64,000 bases of DNA from the NCBI GenBank assembly GCA_022575985.1, contig JAKSXM010000147.1:17518001-17582000 (forward strand), read 5' to 3'. Under the pieces are notes generated by a model that saw only the letters and a list, made by a program, of their open reading frames with translations, ran no database searches and had not been told where the DNA came from. The DNA comes from Anagrus nilaparvatae (Eukaryota > Arthropoda > Insecta > Hymenoptera > Mymaridae). Below are positions 12,150-22,737 of this stretch, piece by piece. The first letter of the stretch is position 1; every line of letters begins with the position of its first letter. A program made the position numbers and the translations under genes.

Positions 12150-12225
12150 TGGCTTATATAAAGAAGTATAGTAGTATACTTTACTGATGATAAATCGTAC
12201 TACTATACAGAGCCGAAATAAACCA
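12150..12225 (+). ncRNA. Hammerhead-ribozyme-like segment, unit 4
   Basis: CTGATGA at 12184-12190 and GAAA at 12215-12218 are kept. Stem III has one mismatch (TGGCTTA against TAAACCA), and hairpin II starts TAAATC, losing pairs. Probably a decaying copy. Confidence 0.4.
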
Positions 12226-12570
12226 TTTTAAATATTATGAAATAATTTAGGTCAGTAATTAGACTGACAATAAAAAATTCCATAATTTTAAGCAATAATT
12301 ATATTGTGTAAGATTATGTTCTATATTGACCAAATTAATATTTGTTTTAAATTTAGAGTTTTGAAAGTAACAATTAAAAAAAGTTTTCATATTTAATTTT
12401 TTGGCATCGAGTCTAAAAAATGCCAAGAATTTACAGTTTTGTTTTTCTATTTTATATGTACTATTCTGTATATAGTAAAGTAGTCATACCTTTTCAGTAA
12501 TTAAACTGTTAGTGTTGAAGATTGGGTGAAATTACCCCCAATTCCCCCCCCCTTAAGCCCTAAAATTTAA

Positions 12571-12965
12571 ATTGATCTTTTTTTGTAAATTGAACGACCC
12601 CTAGTAGGAGTTTTGGGTCACTGAACACGAATATGATATCGGGTTTTAACGAAAATGATTTAGTTGCCCACAATAGGCAACATCAGGTTAATTTTAGGTA
12701 TTTTTAAATAGATCCTTTTTTGTAATTTTAAAGACCCCTAGTAGGTTTTTTGGGTCACTGAACACGAATATGATATCGGGTTTTAACGAAAATGATTTAG
12801 TTGACCACAATAGGCAACTTCAGGTTAATTTTTAGGTATTTTTAAATAGATCTTTTTTTGTAATTTTAACGACCCCTAGTAGGTTTTTTGGATCACTGAA
12901 CATGAATATGATATTGGGTTTTAACGAAAATGATTTAGTTGCTTACAATAGGCAACTTCAGATCA
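12571..12965. repeat. Three ~130-bp tandem repeats
   Basis: Three units share GACCCCTAGTAGG, GGTCACTGAACACGAATATG and AACGAAAATGATTTAGTTG. Related modules (GGTTTTTTGGGTCACTGAACACGAAT) appear near 13545, 13690, 34920, 35210, 36090 and 36630, so this is a member of a dispersed repeat family. No coding potential. Confidence 0.85.
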
Positions 12966-13504
12966 ATAAAATTGTAAAATGTAAGAATTCCAAATTAACG
13001 CTGCAGGCCTATTCAGTATTTGATTCACGCTGTTTTCACATGAAATATAAGCGCGAAAACACGTGAAAGCATGCAATTTTAGTTTAAAAGTACGTGAGTC
13101 GAAGGAAATTATTTATTGAAAATGTGAGTTCCTAATTTTAGGTTAGATTTTATTGCGAAAACACTCTGAAATTGATTCCCTTATAACCGAACTTTATTCG
13201 CGTTATACAAATGAATGAAAAACTATAGATTTCTTGACTAGGTTAATTAAATTAATTGTAAAAAATTAAAAATTCTGCAAAATATTAATATTTAATGTTA
13301 ATGTATTTGTATATTTAATTACATCTTTTTAATATTTTAAAATGTAAAGCATCATTTAAAACCCTCATATAAATGAAATAAAGAATAAAATAGTCTTTAG
13401 CCCCGATACTTTATACCATTTTTTTCTTTTGTATTAAAAAATTATGTTATATTCTTATTTGTAAATCGTTATACTCCACTCAATATGTGGGTTCAGTTAA
13501 TATA

Positions 13505-13756
13505 CTAGCCCTCACCACGTTTGGTCTAGAATAGGTTTTTCGGGTCGCTGATCACGAATATTGAGGTAATTTCTATAGAAGATAAGGTTTTACTCCTAAA
13601 TCAGCAAAAACTAACCCCGAAAAAAGGTATTTTCGCTATGTTCACTACTCTAGCTGATTTAAAAATGAATCTCGAGTTTATTTAATATAGGGCTCCGAAA
13701 TTCGCAATCAGCAACCCAAAAAACCTATATATTAGAACAAATCTGGTGAGAGCTAG
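13505..13756. mobile_element. Small inverted-repeat element (MITE-like)
   Basis: The ends CTAGCCCTCACCA and TGGTGAGAGCTAG are inverted copies, both next to TA (13503-13504 and 13757-13758). Inside, AATAGGTTTTTCGGGTCGCTG and its inverse near 13700 extend the arms. A TA duplication is typical of Tc1/mariner-type MITEs. Confidence 0.65.
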
Positions 13757-13805
13757 TAACTGTTCCCCCCCTCACCCCACTGTAATTGAGTGTTACGACT
13801 ATTAA

Positions 13806-13915
13806 CATGGAACATGTTTATAGGGAGGGGGTACCTCAGAACTTGAAAATTAAGGGGGGAGGGTCAAATTTGTCCGGTTTAAGAAGGGGGGGGTCGAACG
13901 AGATTTAAAATTATT
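13806..13915 (-). repeat. Terminal fragment of the CATGGAACATG repeat family
   Basis: It begins TTAA then CATGGAACATGTTTATA, followed by G-rich text including GTCAAATTTGTCC. It is the inverse of the ends at 18573 and 62025. It lies within the 13004-14569 element, so it cannot pair simply with the end at 18573. Confidence 0.7.
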
Positions 13916-14987
13916 TCAATTTACAATTTTTAATTACAATTTTTTTTATTTTCTTTTGTAATTTACTTTAGTTGCTTTTAATACGAATCCCTCGATATAT
14001 CCTTATCATATTTTGCTAGTTGTAAATTATTGTTTTGTCTTTTTCTTTTTGGCATGCTTGAATTTTCTATATACAAATTGATTTATTTAAATTTGTATTT
14101 ATTGATTTAATAACGACCTTTAGAATAAATATCAAAAAATAAATACATATATTTAAATGAATTTCAAACTTTGGTTATAACTTTGTAAAAACATCAGTTA
14201 ATTTTTATATACAGAATCAATCTGAATAGTTTTTAAACTATTTTATTTTCTCATAAAATAAAACCATTTTTACCAACATATTGCCAATAATATGATTATA
14301 AGAACTCTTCTAAATTATTTTCATAAACTTATATTTCAGATAAATATTATAAATACTTAAACTAGCATAAACTTAAAAATTATTTATTTATTTATTTCAT
14401 AAGTAAAAAACATAGTTATAAAATATATAACATATATTGTTATAAAATATATAACATCATTATAATAAATGATTATGCAAATTTGTGAAATAAGAATTTA
14501 TTTTGTTTCATTCTACTCATTTTTTTCATATTTCACTAATTCACGTGAATTAAATACAGAATAGGCCTGCTGGAGAGCACGGTTTTTTGGTTATTTTCTA
14601 TGACTAAAATAGACGCCAGTACCGTGTAAAATCATTGCGCGAATTGGTGATGGCGCGAAATTCAAATAATAAAAAATAAGAATAAATATTTTAAAAATAA
14701 TTAATTAAAGTAAATACACTAACATTTTTTTATTAATAAAAAGTAATTATTAAGTACTTTTTATAAAAAAAAAACTCTAAATATTTATTTCTTATATTCT
14801 AATTATGAAAAAGATAAAGAAAAAGAAAATATTATGGAAAAGATATTCAAGTGACAAAAGGAAACTTAAATCTAACAATTTTATAATACATCATGAAACA
14901 TTAAAAAGCAAAATTTTGTGGATAGATTATCAAAATTTAAACAGATTTTATAAAAAAGCTGTTAAAAATATTTAATGTCAGAAAAAT

Positions 14988-15046
14988 TAGTATATTATAT
15001 TAGTATATTAGTATATTAGTATATTAGTATATTATATTATCACTCC
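14988..15046. repeat. (TATTAG)n-type microsatellite
   Basis: Repeats of TATTAGTA within the helicase relic, in a part that reads as intron. Confidence 0.85.
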
Positions 15047-16120
15047 AAGAAAATTGGTAAACAATTTTAATTTTTTTTATTTATGTATTTTATATTTATT
15101 ATTCATTGTTTTCTTAGGTTCTCCTTGTAGCTAATCATTATTTAGACTCTCCAAGTAACCCTGAAAGCATTCTCAGCTATTGTTCCACTGTAGAAATATC
15201 TGCTGAACGTATAAAATCCACAGATGTTAGCATAAAAGATTCACGAGGGTTCACAATAAATTTTACTTCTAGTATCTTCTAATTCCAAATATTATAGAAT
15301 AATATTTGGAACTTGTTCAGCATTAGGTATTCTTTATCACATGGATCTATCAAACAATCATTTTAACCATGCTAGTATCGACGAAGCTGGCTGGATAAAT
15401 ATCTGAACCAGAAATAATGATTCCAAACAGTCTTTTACGTCCTAGATATAGTCAAATTATTTTAACAGATGATCCGCAGTAGTCAGAACTAATAAATTTT
15501 TCATACCATTCAAATTATTTTGTTTTACATGAAAGCTATTGAATAATATAAATACAGTTGTTTCCATAACAAAAGGATTTTGAAGGATCTTGTTATGGGT
15601 ACAATCCTCGTTCAGTTACCAAATTATTAATTATCTACAAAAGCCTTATCAGAAATTTTGAAACTTTCTAATTAATTGTTTTATGACAAAGGATTACAAG
15701 ATAACCTAATCATTATAATTATGCTGAAAATTTTTGATAAAAAATAATTAATTTTTTTACTTTTTAAAAATAGATTTGGTCAGAGGATTGTAAAGATATT
15801 CAATTATTAAAAAAAGTTTCAATTTTATGATCTAAAAAAATGGTGTTTCATCATCAACATCTATTCTTCTATAATGGGTGCTAAAAAAGAATAAGTTTGG
15901 GGTAGTTATAACTGGTGCACCATGCAACGTTAAAGAAGCTGCTCAAAAAGATTTTTATTTAAACAATTTCTATAAGTTAGATATACCTTCTAATGAGATT
16001 GGAATAATTACTCCAAGTGACAACAAATTCAATTAATTAAAAATTTTTTTAAATATCATCAACTGAGTAATCTATAGTAAAACTTGGTAACATTTTAAGA
16101 ATTGCAAGTTAGAACACTTA

Positions 16121-17465
16121 TGTTCCGTATTGTAAATTAATTAATATGATGATAAGATGACTAATTAATACTTGTGTACTGGTATACGGCTGAGTGCGTA
16201 CTGTACACAGACAGGTAGCGCTTGATATTACCTATCTCTTTCTATGCATAAATTAAGAGTGGTGAATGTCAAGCATTAAAATGCATTTAATTCTATGTAC
16301 TACTACACATGACAAAATTTACTAAGATTTTATAATTCAAATCACATAAATCTTAAATATAATTCTTATGTAATTTTCATACTAAAAATTTATTCAATAA
16401 TTCTTGCTATAATTTTACAATTTTATCTTAATCTATAATTTCATAATTTTTCACCTGTGATGTAAAATTAAGTGGGGAGGAATACTGAACCACATTTTAT
16501 AAAACTTTATTCAATAATAATTCATGCTATAATGTTTTTATACTATAATTTTATAATTTTATCTCAATCTATAATTTAATTAATAATTTTTCATCTGTGA
16601 TGTAAAATTAAGTGGGGAGGAATACTGAACCACATTTTATAATCACTAAGATGAGATAAAATTGTAAAAATAATCTTAAAATTAATCAAATCATGTTAAT
16701 GAGGTAAATTACTTTTAATTCTGGTTTAAGAAGGTTAGACTGAGTTTCTCTAAAACAATTAAAATTATGTTAGCAGACCAGTTATAAACTATAATTCTTA
16801 AACTTAGTCCTCAAATGATTTCTTAAATTTATTCTTGTATTGTTAATCACAAATGATAGTCCTAATACTCTTATTGATTGCTAGGATCATTTTGATTAGC
16901 AATAGTTATTGATAATCATTTTGATGTAAATCAATATTATGTTCATTGTTATTATTGTATTCATTTTCATTGTATATATAAACTCATTTTCTAAAAATAT
17001 CTAAATATCTTCATAATTAGTATTATATTCTTTTATATTAATTGTTAAAATACAAATCTATAATTGTTTATATAAATCAAGAGACTTTTTAAAAAAACAC
17101 ATAATAATGTTTTTCAAAAAAAATTGTTTGTAAATAATAATAATTTAATTCTTAAACTCTTTTTCAATTTTTTACCTTGATAAAAAATTAAGCCGGGAGA
17201 ATGTTCCGTATTGTAAATTATTGTAAATATACCTTTATTGTAATATAATATGTAAACACGCCTTAATTTATGCATAGAAAGAGATAGGTAATATCAAGCG
17301 CTACCTGTCTGTGTACAGTACGCACTCAGCCGTATACCAGTACACACGTATTAATAAATCATCTTATCATCTTATCAATCACAGTATCAATTATTATTAT
17401 TACATCTACTCGCATCCACTCCAATATTCCACTAATTAACCTCTAAATTACTTCAATATTGTTCA
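16121..17465 (+). mobile_element. Non-autonomous LTR element, second copy, 5' LTR rearranged
   Basis: Flanked by a 5-bp duplication ACTTA (16116-16120, 17466-17470). The 3' LTR (17202-17465) starts TGTTCCGTATTGTAA, ends AATATTGTTCA and follows a purine tract AAGCCGGGAGAA. At the 5' end only 19 bp of LTR are in the right direction; 16140-16257 is LTR sequence in inverse orientation joined to internal sequence. A ~120-bp internal block is tandemly duplicated (about 16386-16503 and 16504-16640), each ending in AAAATTAAGTGGGGAGGA, itself tract-like. No coding capacity. It split the helicase relic. Confidence 0.85.
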
Positions 17466-17660
17466 ACTTAGAACAAAAAAATAAGATGAGAAAAAAAATT
17501 CAAAAAAACCTTTTCGACTTGCTTTATCAACGCAAACATTAAATATTGATATTATTAAAGACACTTTTGGTCATTATTGGAAATCTTATATAACTTCAGC
17601 AAGATCATCACAGAAGTAGAGTTCTCGGATATTGTTATAACAATGGATCTTATACTGGAT

Positions 17661-18280
17661 GTAAAAAGTTTGCATAATGTACAAATGTTATCCTGTTTGT
17701 CGAACATTTTATTTTTTTACCAAGTATGGCCGTTGACCAATAGCTTTAAAAAATAATGACAGAAAATGATATTAATTTTTAGTTATGATTATTTATTTAT
17801 TATAGGAATTAAAATTTTTTTAAAGTAGGTATGTTTAAACTGAATATAAAATATTCAATATAATTGTTTTTTAAAATTAATAATGATAACATTTAGTTAA
17901 ACTGTGGTAAAAATTTTATTGTCAGACATTTTCCAATTATCTGCAGTAAGTATTGGGATATAATTGCAATAATTATTTAGCAATTTTCTTTCGGCACTCC
18001 TTTCCAATATTGTGTCCTTAAATTTAATTCTAATTATTATTTAGGTAATCAAAAGAAAAAATGAATATTTTTAACTAATTAACTATTGATATATTCAATT
18101 TTTTGTCAAGATGTTTACAATAATTAACAAATATTTAACAAATATATAAGTAATTTTTCATTTTTTAAGGAATCTTTTATTAAAAAATATATCAATAGTT
18201 ACCGTAATTATGAATTATAAAAGAATTATATTTATTTTATATTTTATTTTACTGATTAATATATTTTTATCTTCACTCAG
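17661..18280. other. AT-rich sequence without recognised features
   Basis: No long frame, tandem array or inverted repeat stands out. It lies between the helicase relic and a repeat end, and could be intron or intergenic sequence. Confidence 0.5.
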
Positions 18281-18573
18281 ACTTCTCATTATTTATAATG
18301 ACTTACTAGTTAATAATTACCTTACTAGCTATTAAGATTATAAAACCAAACTATTTTGATTAAACCTGAATTATTCTACGTCCTTAAATGTATATTATTC
18401 TAAGTCCATAAACCTGTATTATTCTAAGTTCCTAAGTCCAGATTTTTTTAAGTCTCTAAATTGAAATTATTCTAAGTCTCATTTGACCCCCCCCCCCCCT
18501 TAAATCGGACAAATTTGATACCCCCTTAATATTTAAGTTCTGAAGTATCTCCTCCCTATAAACATGTTCCATG
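18281..18573 (+). repeat. Right end of the CATGGAACATG repeat family
   Basis: It shows a run of ~21-bp units around TTATTCTAAGTCC, a C-rich stretch (18483-18499), GGACAAATTTGA, and a terminus TAAACATGTTCCATG followed by TTAA (18574-18577). The same succession is found at 22740-22985 next to the DDE transposase and at 61600-62025. Confidence 0.8.
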
Positions 18574-18702
18574 TTAAAAATTAGATTATCACAAAAAAGT
18601 TTAGGTAAAAAGACCCTTAAATAAATTTTTCATAACAAATAATTCTCAACATAATCCTGCAATATCTTAAAATTTTTAATATTGATTAAAAGAGTTCTTT
18701 AC

Positions 18703-18957
18703 CATCAAAGTCTAAGGTTCCTGAGCCATCAGCATCAATCTCATCTATCATCATATCAAGTTCTTCAGGTGTTAAATTGTCATCTAATTCATGCAGAATA
18801 TCCCTAAACACTTCTGTTGTAATGTAACCATTCCCTTCTTTGTCATATAATCGGAAAGCCTCTCTTAACTCTGATTGAACTGCTTCTGTGTCTGCATCAT
18901 CTTCTAAAAATCTTGCAGCTAAGCTACAAAACGTGTCAAAGCGAATTTCTTTTCTAC
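18703..18957 (-). CDS. TnC: Troponin C, internal exon with EF-hands III and IV
   Basis: Calcium sensor of striated muscle thin filaments. The exon (255 bp, phase 1-1) is framed on the minus strand by TTTCAG upstream and GTAAAG downstream and is free of stops. It reads into FCSLAARFL, then the inter-lobe helix and [17 protein letters not shown] (EF-hand III loop), [19 protein letters not shown] and the EF-hand IV loop [11 protein letters not shown]. Loop IV ends at the splice site, so its last ligand (Glu) must come from the next exon. Loop III lacks Glu at position 12, which is common in insect isoforms. The codon pattern is clean, unlike the relics around it. Other exons are not visible here, so the introns must be long. 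The open frame extends to an ATG at 18997, but that part is intron. Confidence 0.85.
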
Positions 18958-19016
18958 CTGAAATTAATATTTTTAAAATTTGTACTTTAATATTCATTAT
19001 TACTTTCCCAAAGCTA

Positions 19017-20080
19017 CGGTAGAGCTGATTTAGTTTGAAAATGTAAACAAAAGCTAAAATACAAAATAAAAATGTTATTCAATACAGGGTAAAAAAGTGA
19101 TATGTGCATCCATTAAAAGTGAATTTTATAATTTTATAATCTATTATAATTATTTATTTTGTATGTACTACTATATGTACTACTATATGTTTTTGTATGT
19201 TCCGTATCTATGTATATATTTGTAAATAGTGTTAGTGTATATATTGTAGAGGGGAGATGAGAGAAGAAGCCGGCAGGCACCCCAGTGCTCGCACGGCCTT
19301 CACCATATTAAGCTCAATAAAATAATACGTTCTAATAAATTATCATCTTTTTATTTCTATCATACGTCGTCCATTAAAATTATATAAGTGAAACCAGCAT
19401 AGAATTATCATCATCAACAACTACTCCGCTTGACTCTGAAACTGAGGAATGACGAATTAAAAAGACAGCATGATTTAATTTAAATGAATAATTTCTAAAT
19501 TTATAAAACCTATAAGGTGAATTACTTTTTGAAATATTGATTTTAAAATAAGTAATAATAATTTAAAATTAATGCTCCAGTCAGCAGAGTGCATTTTTTT
19601 TTAATTATCAAAAAAAAATAATTAAGTATACATTGATAAAAAAATCATAAAAAATTATTTTATAAATATTTGCAAATTGAAGTAAAGACGTCCTTTTCAC
19701 TATAATATATATGGTTTATACAATAGTTTAAAGTAACAGAAAATTAAAAAAAAACGAATATATTTTTTAATTTAAAAAAATTGAAAATGTCATAGGAATT
19801 TATACTTACATTTTTTTGCAAGAATATTCAAATATCGTGCAGCAGGTACATTTATTTTAAAATTTTTTTTTATTTTTGTATTCCACAGTTTATGAGGCAA
19901 GTGAAGTAATGTATAAAAAATCACTAAGATTATAAAATTAATTTATTTTTAATAGATGCACAGATCATTTTTTTAACCTGTATTATAAATTAAATTATAT
20001 AATTATTTTAATATTGTTTTTTAGCTTTTGGTTTAAATTTCAATCAATGGGTTAAATATTTAAGCAAAGCAGCTCTACCG
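19017..20080. mobile_element. Inverted-repeat element in the troponin C upstream intron
   Basis: The ends CGGTAGAGCTG and CAGCTCTACCG are flanked by TA. Inverted similarity extends ~120 bp inward, including AAAAGCTAAAA and AATACAGGG...GTGCATC. No transposase; a Tc1/mariner-type MITE is likely. It contains an LTR-like insert at about 19199-19420. Confidence 0.75.
19199..19420 (+). other. Possible solo LTR
   Basis: Begins TGTTCCGTATC like the LTR at 17202. It carries a GC-rich patch (GCCGGCAGGCACCCC), AATAAA at about 19316 and AATAAATTATCATC, similar in order to the 264-bp LTR. I could not fix its end or a target duplication. Confidence 0.3.
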
Positions 20081-20082
20081 TA

Positions 20083-21100
20083 TACATTTAGGCAAAATAA
20101 CGGCTAAATGAAAAAAGAAAATGTACAAGTATATTTTGAAGGTGTATTTCCTGTGAAAAATTTTTACCACAATTTGGCCATAATTTATGGTAATGGGTTA
20201 TAAATCAGACATATATTATGGTTATATTATGGCTATTAGGTTGACGTTTGAACATGATTTAAACAAAAAATTCTTTTTGTTATGATTGTAAAAAAACACC
20301 ATTTATACCCTACTAAGGTACAAAGCAATTTTAAAAATGCCACACCTCCTTTCTTAAGTTTAAAAAAAGTACAAAAACGAGATTTATAATAAGAAAAGTA
20401 AAATTTTTAAAGGGGGAGGGTCAATAAGGCCGGTTTTTGGCCTAATTTATAGTTGAATGAAAATACTCAAAATAAGTTCCTTCATAATTAACAGATGAAA
20501 AAAAGTCATTTCCAGCCTAAACGGACCACCCCTACCCCCACCTAGTTACCCCCAGGGTGGAGGGGACAAAAAGGTAATGGATAGTTTTTATTGCACAATA
20601 CTAAGAAATGTTATTGTAATTGATATGAGACATATGATTTTCGTTGTATTTTTGTTTCCTGAACATGAATCCGTGCTCAGTTTTGCTTTATAAGTCATCA
20701 GTTTTTGAAAAACCGCAAAAATCTTCAGAAAAATGAGGATCTTTGAAAACTAATCGACTTTGCACGTGTGACATATGATTTTCGTAGTATTATATTTCGT
20801 ATTATTATATTATATTTCGTTCATTTATTATACAAATCAGCTCCTACTTTCATCTTTGACGAACACCTTTCCACAAACAAGCTTTACGGAACTCAGTAGA
20901 ATGGCAGGATCGCACTAACATCAACATCAAAACGCCACTAGACTAAATCGAGGAATTTTCTGTTAACGTCTGGATCCAATACACAGAATTCCTAACAATA
21001 TGATTGTATTCAGTTTGATAAAATCATTCTAAAAATTCAGCTCAGCTGCACAGTTTCAAAAGATTTTTAAGCGATATTTGAACAATTCTTTAACGCGTGC
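20083..21100. other. No gene recognised
   Basis: AT-rich sequence with some GC-rich islands (about 20400-20440 and 20515-20575). ACATATGATTTTCGT occurs twice (about 20627 and 20769). Nothing codes convincingly. Confidence 0.5.
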
Positions 21101-21330
21101 TTGCAACCAGGGCACCTCCACGTGGTGACGGTGGGCAACAGAATTGCTCCACTATCTGGCAGATTCCCTGGGTTACAGCTGTTACGCCGTCATGGCAAGT
21201 ACACGTAAAAGTGTTCGGGACAGGGGTTCAGTTCCCCAGAACCGGCGGCTGGTCAGGGTAAGAAAGTGGGCCCGCAGGCGTCGTCATCAGGCGACCGCAG
21301 CCTAACATCGGTGGGAAACTTGGCCAATGT
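21100..21330 (+). other. GC-rich block resembling a LINE 5' region
   Basis: GC-rich island beginning near CAGGGCACCTCCACGTGG, with an ATG at about 21191 opening MASTRKSVRDRG and a basic stretch. Leaders and ORF1 starts of R1/LOA LINEs look like this, but it runs into the DDE transposase relic and I see no further LINE sequence. It may be a fragment or a chimera. Confidence 0.3.
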
Positions 21331-21355
21331 TGAGTCAAATGCTACAAGTGAGAAA

Positions 21356-22688
21356 ATGGACGATAATGATCAAATAACATTACCGTTTAATAGAACCAGT
21401 AAAGCAAAAAATCGTAGACTCATTTGCCTATCTTCAAAAAAACTTGTCACTGTATCACCTGAAGCTAAATTTCGTATATTCATCAATCGTGAGATAATTA
21501 TACAAGGTAGCACTCGCTTCTGTAGGAGACATTTGAAAGGTAAGTTTATCAAAGAAGAAGAGGAATCACGCGCCCCAGTGGTTTCGGACAGAACAACCTT
21601 AACGAGTTCTTCAAAGTACTGTGAATAGAAGTTCACGAACTTGTCTTGGCATAATGTTGGTGAAGCTTAGAACTGGCCTTTCACACTCTATTATGTCAAC
21701 AATCTTTCAAATGCCTCGGTATATAGGTAGAGCTATTGATTCTGCGAGGAAAGCTCTGATGTAAAAGTTTGTCCCGTTAAATCTTGGCTTAGACCACATT
21801 AGCAGAGAACAGTTTATGAATTATCACACAAGTGACTTAGCTAAAGCTTTATTTGCAACGGATAACGATGTAGCTATTATTGTTGCTGACGGCACTTATG
21901 TGTACATCGAAAAAAGCAGTAATTACACATTTTAGCGTCGCAGTTATTCAGTTCATAAAGGCAGACACTTAGTTGAACCAATGATGTTAGTTAGCACAAC
22001 AAGCTACATGTTAGAAATGTATAGACCTTACTATGCTGACGGGAAGAATAATGACGCTAGTATTTTAAACAGTTTGATACGGCAGACAGCATCCTCCTTT
22101 TTAGAATGAATCATGCCTGAGGATATATTGGTTGTTGACAGAGGATTTCAAGATTGTATTGTGATATTAGAAGAATATGGACTAGTGCCTGTAATGCCAC
22201 GATTTTTAGAAAAAGGTTCTCAACACGATGCAGCAAGTGTCAACAAATCTCGAATAGTTACAAAGATAAGATGGGTTATTGAATCTGTGAATGGTCTGAT
22301 AAAAAATGAAAAATACTTGCTCAGATCATGCCTAACTCTCAAATACCTTATATTGGTGATTATGTGAGAATAGTTTCAGCTGAGTGCAATGCTTACAGAC
22401 CACCAAGAGCTGCAATGACATGCCGAGACGATGCCATTATCGCTGAAAGAATTCTTGCTTTAAGTAAGAAAGGCAAAATGGTCGAAGACAACGGTGGGGC
22501 TAGAAGAAAAGTGCTCACATAGCTTCAGTTCTTTGGTATTTAGGATATTACAGACATTTGGATAATAATTGCGAATACCATAGTGAAAACTACCCCGATT
22601 TTCTGGTTGACGCGGCTGATTTTGAAGTTTCAGATGAAGATGATATAGAAAATGAAGAAGAAGAAGAAGAAGAAGAAGAAGTATATTA
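21356..22688 (+). pseudogene. DDE_Tnp_4-like transposase, frameshifted
   Basis: Cut-and-paste transposase of a family widespread in arthropods. N-terminal cysteine motifs (RRLICL...TRFCRRHL) end at 21628. After frame changes the catalytic core follows: ADGTYVYIEKSSNYTF (first Asp, ~21890) with SVHKGRHLVEPMMLV, VVDRGFQDCIVILEEYG (second Asp, 22131-22154), NKSRIVTKIRWVIESVNG (Glu, ~22285) and a C-terminus with YIGDYVRIVSAECN and a (GAA)n-coded acidic tail ending at TAA ~22688. Internal stops (for example 21930s, 22110) and at least three frame changes show it is dead, though the DDE residues are kept. The repeat just downstream links it to the derivative elements at 18281-18573 and 61513-62025. 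Superfamily (Harbinger/ISL2EU/Kolobok-like) is not settled. Confidence 0.8.
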
Positions 22689-22737
22689 AAATAAAATTCG
22701 AGTTTTCCTGATATTTTTTTTGTGAATTTGTAATTTG

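Larger units (their letters stand above)
10507..12510 (+). repeat. ~515-bp tandem satellite, four units
   Basis: Units start at 10507, 11022, 11534 and 12052 (515, 512, 518 and 459 bp, the last truncated). The array continued to the left before the LTR insertion (2371-2679). Conserved landmarks are CATAAACTGTAATTTCTCTC, the hammerhead-like segment, GGCATTGGGTCTAAAAAATG and a TA-rich end TTTTGTGTTTTACC. Similarity between units is high. Confidence 0.95.
13004..14569. mobile_element. Inverted-repeat DNA element, 1.57 kb
   Basis: Terminal inverted repeats begin CAGGCCTATTC and run for about 26 bp with few mismatches, flanked by a 3-bp duplication CTG (13001-13003, 14570-14572). No transposase is visible, so it is non-autonomous. 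It contains a smaller inverted-repeat element (13505-13756) and a ~110-bp end of the TTAA-flanked family (13806-13915). Superfamily not assigned. Confidence 0.7.
14800..17660 (+). pseudogene. Decayed RNA helicase of the MOV10/Armitage (Upf1-like) type
   Basis: Superfamily-1 RNA helicase; in insects Armitage acts in piRNA/RNA silencing. Pieces in the right order: an AG-preceded block from about 15112; near 15370 ASIDEAG followed by EPEIMIP and a degraded DPQQ (Walker B and motif III region); near 15610 KLLINY and, in another frame, ILKLSN.LFYD; near 15970 LDIPSNEIGIITP; and after the LTR insertion, near 17570-17660, VIIGN and GSYTGCKKF (C-terminal motif VI region). Stops and frame changes are throughout, and the ATP-binding loop is not visible. 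Acceptor-like TTTTCTTAG at 15112 and TTTTTAAAAATAG at about 15770 suggest an intron-containing gene copy. An LTR element (16121-17465) interrupts it. Confidence 0.7.

Noticed and set aside
13806..18573. One 4.8-kb transposon with inverted CATGGAACATG ends and TTAA on both sides, enclosing the helicase relic
   Set aside because: The left end lies inside another complete inverted-repeat element (13004-14569) whose right end is intact inside the supposed transposon. Simple nesting cannot give this, so the two ends are treated as separate copies.
21370..21636. ORF on the minus strand across the transposase
   Set aside because: Shadow of the plus-strand transposase frame, which carries the recognisable motifs.
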